Shown here piece after piece: positions 61,757-64,000 of a stretch of 64,000 nucleotides of DNA. The notes beneath the pieces were generated by a model. That model did not search any database and was not told the origin of the DNA. It saw only the letters and a list, made by a program, of their open reading frames with translations. Source of the stretch: Jacaranda mimosifolia (taxonomy: Eukaryota; Streptophyta; Magnoliopsida; Lamiales; Bignoniaceae). A program made the position numbers and the translations under genes. The stretch covers positions 5,689,501-5,753,500 of the forward strand of contig CM032124.1 in NCBI GenBank assembly GCA_018894105.1, written 5' to 3'. The first letter of the stretch is position 1, and the number at the start of each line of letters is the position of its first letter.

Positions 61757-64000
61757 CACATAAGGGTTTGACACTTATTTCACAAATCGCATTAGGATAA
61801 ATTGCAATCAACCTAATAAAATTATTACCATTTTAATGGAGCCCTTAATTTTCTTTTCCTTTCTTTTTTTTTTTTTTTTTTGCTAATATAGTGTTTAGTT
61901 ATATTGAAAAAAATATATTTTTGATCTCATTGGATGGGGATTTGCAGTTTCGGTAATTATGTTGACACTTATAAGACCAAAACTTTAAATTTTTTAATAC
62001 ATTTGGAATAGCACCTCAACTTCCATTAGTAATAAGCCAAAATTGTTAAATTAAAAAAGAAAATTAATTACCCAACAGCTCAAAGTTTTGACTTATTTAT
62101 AAAAATTTCACAAAATTTGAATTGCCCAATCAACCTTCATTAAAAAAATTTAAAAATATATAACAAAATCCTCATTAAAAAAATTTATATCTCAATATAA
62201 ATATCATATAAATATCTATACATATATATATGTATAATGTTAGTATAAATATATATAAAATGAATATCATACATATGTATGTATATATATATATATAATA
62301 CCCACCCTTCTCTCCCCCACTCCCTCACCGCCGACCATGGCCGACTGCAGGGTTTAAGCATGGAAAAATGGCCAACAGCCAGTGGCCAAGCCTGGCGTGG
62401 GGTTGGCGGGGTGGGGCGGATGTGGAAGAAGGAAGGGAAATATATATATATATATATTTACTTATTTATTTATTCTTAATTAATAAATTTCAAATAAATT
62501 AACTTAAACTAAATTTTTTTTTACTTATGTTATTTATTTAAAATAATTACATTATTTTGTTCAAAATAAATAAAAATATTTATTTATTTAAAATTATTAA
62601 AATTATATTGTTAGGAAAAAATTTAATTTTTATTTTTATTTAAATTATTTATTTTGATTAATAAATAAATTTAATTTTTTTAGTCATATACACACACACA
62701 TCAAGGTCTCACATGGTTCCAACTCTATATCTCCCACATTTTGACTTATTTAATTTTTATTAATTAATAAATTTATTGAAATTAGTTTAAATTAGAGCTT
62801 TTTTGTTTATGAATTGGAGCATTTTGTCAAAATATTTTAGCAATATAATTTTTTGAAAGTGGGGTTGAAGAACGTGATGGTTGTTTATTTGTATTTTGAG
62901 TGGTAGGTGAAAAATAAATTGAGAAAAAATTATTTATTTATTTGTGTTTTAGAGTGGAACAAGATATTATATCAATAATTTTTTTATTGGGTTGATAGGG
63001 AGAAATAGATATTTAAAAATTACTAGTGTTAGTACGATATTTTTAGATCTTATTTTTATTTTTAAATTATTTGTTTACATAAATAAATATTTTTTTATAT
63101 TTAATAAATATATTTAACTTAATATAAATAAATTATTTTAGATATCATTTTTTTTAATATTATTGAGATGTAATTTAAAAATAAAATCATATTTAATTAG
63201 GAGATGGATTTTATGTTTATTTTATTTTGTAATTAATAAATATGTTTAATTAAATTTGATTAAATTACTTTGCACATGTTGATGATTTTAAAATTTTATT
63301 TTTTTAATCCCACTTTTATTAAAAGATTATTTAATATTGAAAAGAATTATGACTAAAATTATTTATATTTTTTTATTAATTTAAATAATATTAACATTAA
63401 ACCCCCATGATAAAGTTATAAATAAGTCCAAAGGTATTTTTGTCTTAAAGATAATCAAAACAGCTTTTGAAGGATATTTTTTAATTTTAATATAAATTTT
63501 CAACTGATGTATATAAATTTGTTAAGATGCTAACAACACTTCAAATATTTAATTAGATATATGGGGATAAAAATTAATTTTATTAAACTTATAACTATAT
63601 TACTAAGTTATATTATAATGTCATGAGTATTTCAAAATAATTTCAAATTTTTCAACAATATTAAAGTTATAGAAGTTGATCAATTTTAAAACAATTTGCG
63701 TTAATTAAGTATAAAAAATTTTCACTAAATGCATGTTCAAATTTTCCATATCAATATATTATTAGTATAGAATATTTTAATTTTTAAAACAAAATTAATT
63801 ACACGCAAAGACTAAAGTTTTTAGAATATATAAGCAATTTTTCTAAAATCCTTTTGTTCAAAAACAATGTCCTAATAAATAATAACAAAAAAGTGAATTA
63901 AAATTTTAACCTCCATAATAATACATCATAATTCATCTTATAATATAAGATAAAATAAATAATTTTTGTACATACTATTTATACACAAAATGGAGGGAGG
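61461..64000. other. AT-rich end of the window, no supported gene
   Basis: Contains an (AT)n run at about 61713-61752, a poly-T run near 61865, a GC-rich islet at 62300-62440 and otherwise very AT-rich sequence. The 66- and 67-codon frames near 61371-61574 and 62279-62479 are low-complexity and unsupported. Confidence 0.6.
62300..62440. other. GC-rich islet with C-rich and G-rich arms
   Basis: A C-rich arm ('cccacccttctctccccc', from 62301) and a G-rich arm ('ggggttggcggggtggggcg', near 62399-62418) flank 'gccgaccatggccgactgc'. The arms are partly complementary, and the G-rich arm has three runs of four Gs. It is flanked by (AT)n on both sides. Confidence 0.65.

Overview
The window looks like heterochromatic or intergenic DNA from a plant nuclear genome, probably a eudicot, although the species cannot be told. 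The base composition is strongly AT-rich. The recognisable genes are plant transposable-element genes carrying nuclear spliceosomal introns: a CACTA TNP2/TNP1 pair, a BED-finger hAT transposase, a Ty3 chromovirus, a Ty1/Copia fragment and a plant L1-type LINE with a C-terminal RNase H. I found no host gene, tRNA, rRNA or CRISPR that I can support.

Layout, left to right. 1-1806 is the 5' part of a minus-strand Tekay-type LTR that runs off the left edge and holds an eight-copy, 54-bp minisatellite. 1807-4599 is AT-rich filler with a (TAA)n array. 4600-7312 is a decayed, 3'-truncated Copia element. 7313-9300 is an unclassified repeat-like stretch.

9300-42650 is one LINE of about 5.8 kb split into four pieces by three insertions. 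(a) A complete CACTA element of 16.4 kb (10106-26499) has matching CACTAC... termini and a 3-bp TAT target duplication. (b) A hAT-like non-autonomous element lies at 28006-30407. (c) A Tekay-type solo LTR (31880-40644) has a perfect 5-bp AGTCC duplication. Inside that LTR sits a hAT-type MITE (34896-40595), which itself contains a smaller MITE (35193-35802) and a hAT element of 4.2 kb (36324-40557) with a perfect 8-bp duplication and a nearly intact five-exon transposase gene. Nesting is four levels deep.

43320-47420 is an AT-rich satellite-like array split by a second solo LTR (43769-46704, perfect AATTA duplication). 47594-58515 is a Tekay/Del-type chromovirus with both LTRs, a tRNA-Met primer-binding site, gag-protease-RT-RNase H-integrase-chromodomain remnants, and an 875-bp insertion flanked by an unusual 15-bp repeat. 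Its 3' LTR is cut by a CACTA-like element (58516-60174) that carries a GC-rich island. The rest, to 64000, is AT-rich with a ~1.1-kb-spaced segmental duplication.

Nothing here works as a host pathway. The genes act within each element: TNP2 with a TNP1-domain DNA-binding partner for CACTA, one transposase for hAT, and polyproteins for the retroelements. Almost all are broken by stops, frameshifts or insertions. The hAT gene is the best preserved, with one frameshift and one nonsense codon. The most informative content is the insertion order, which target-site duplications fix at base resolution, plus several structural oddities listed under findings.
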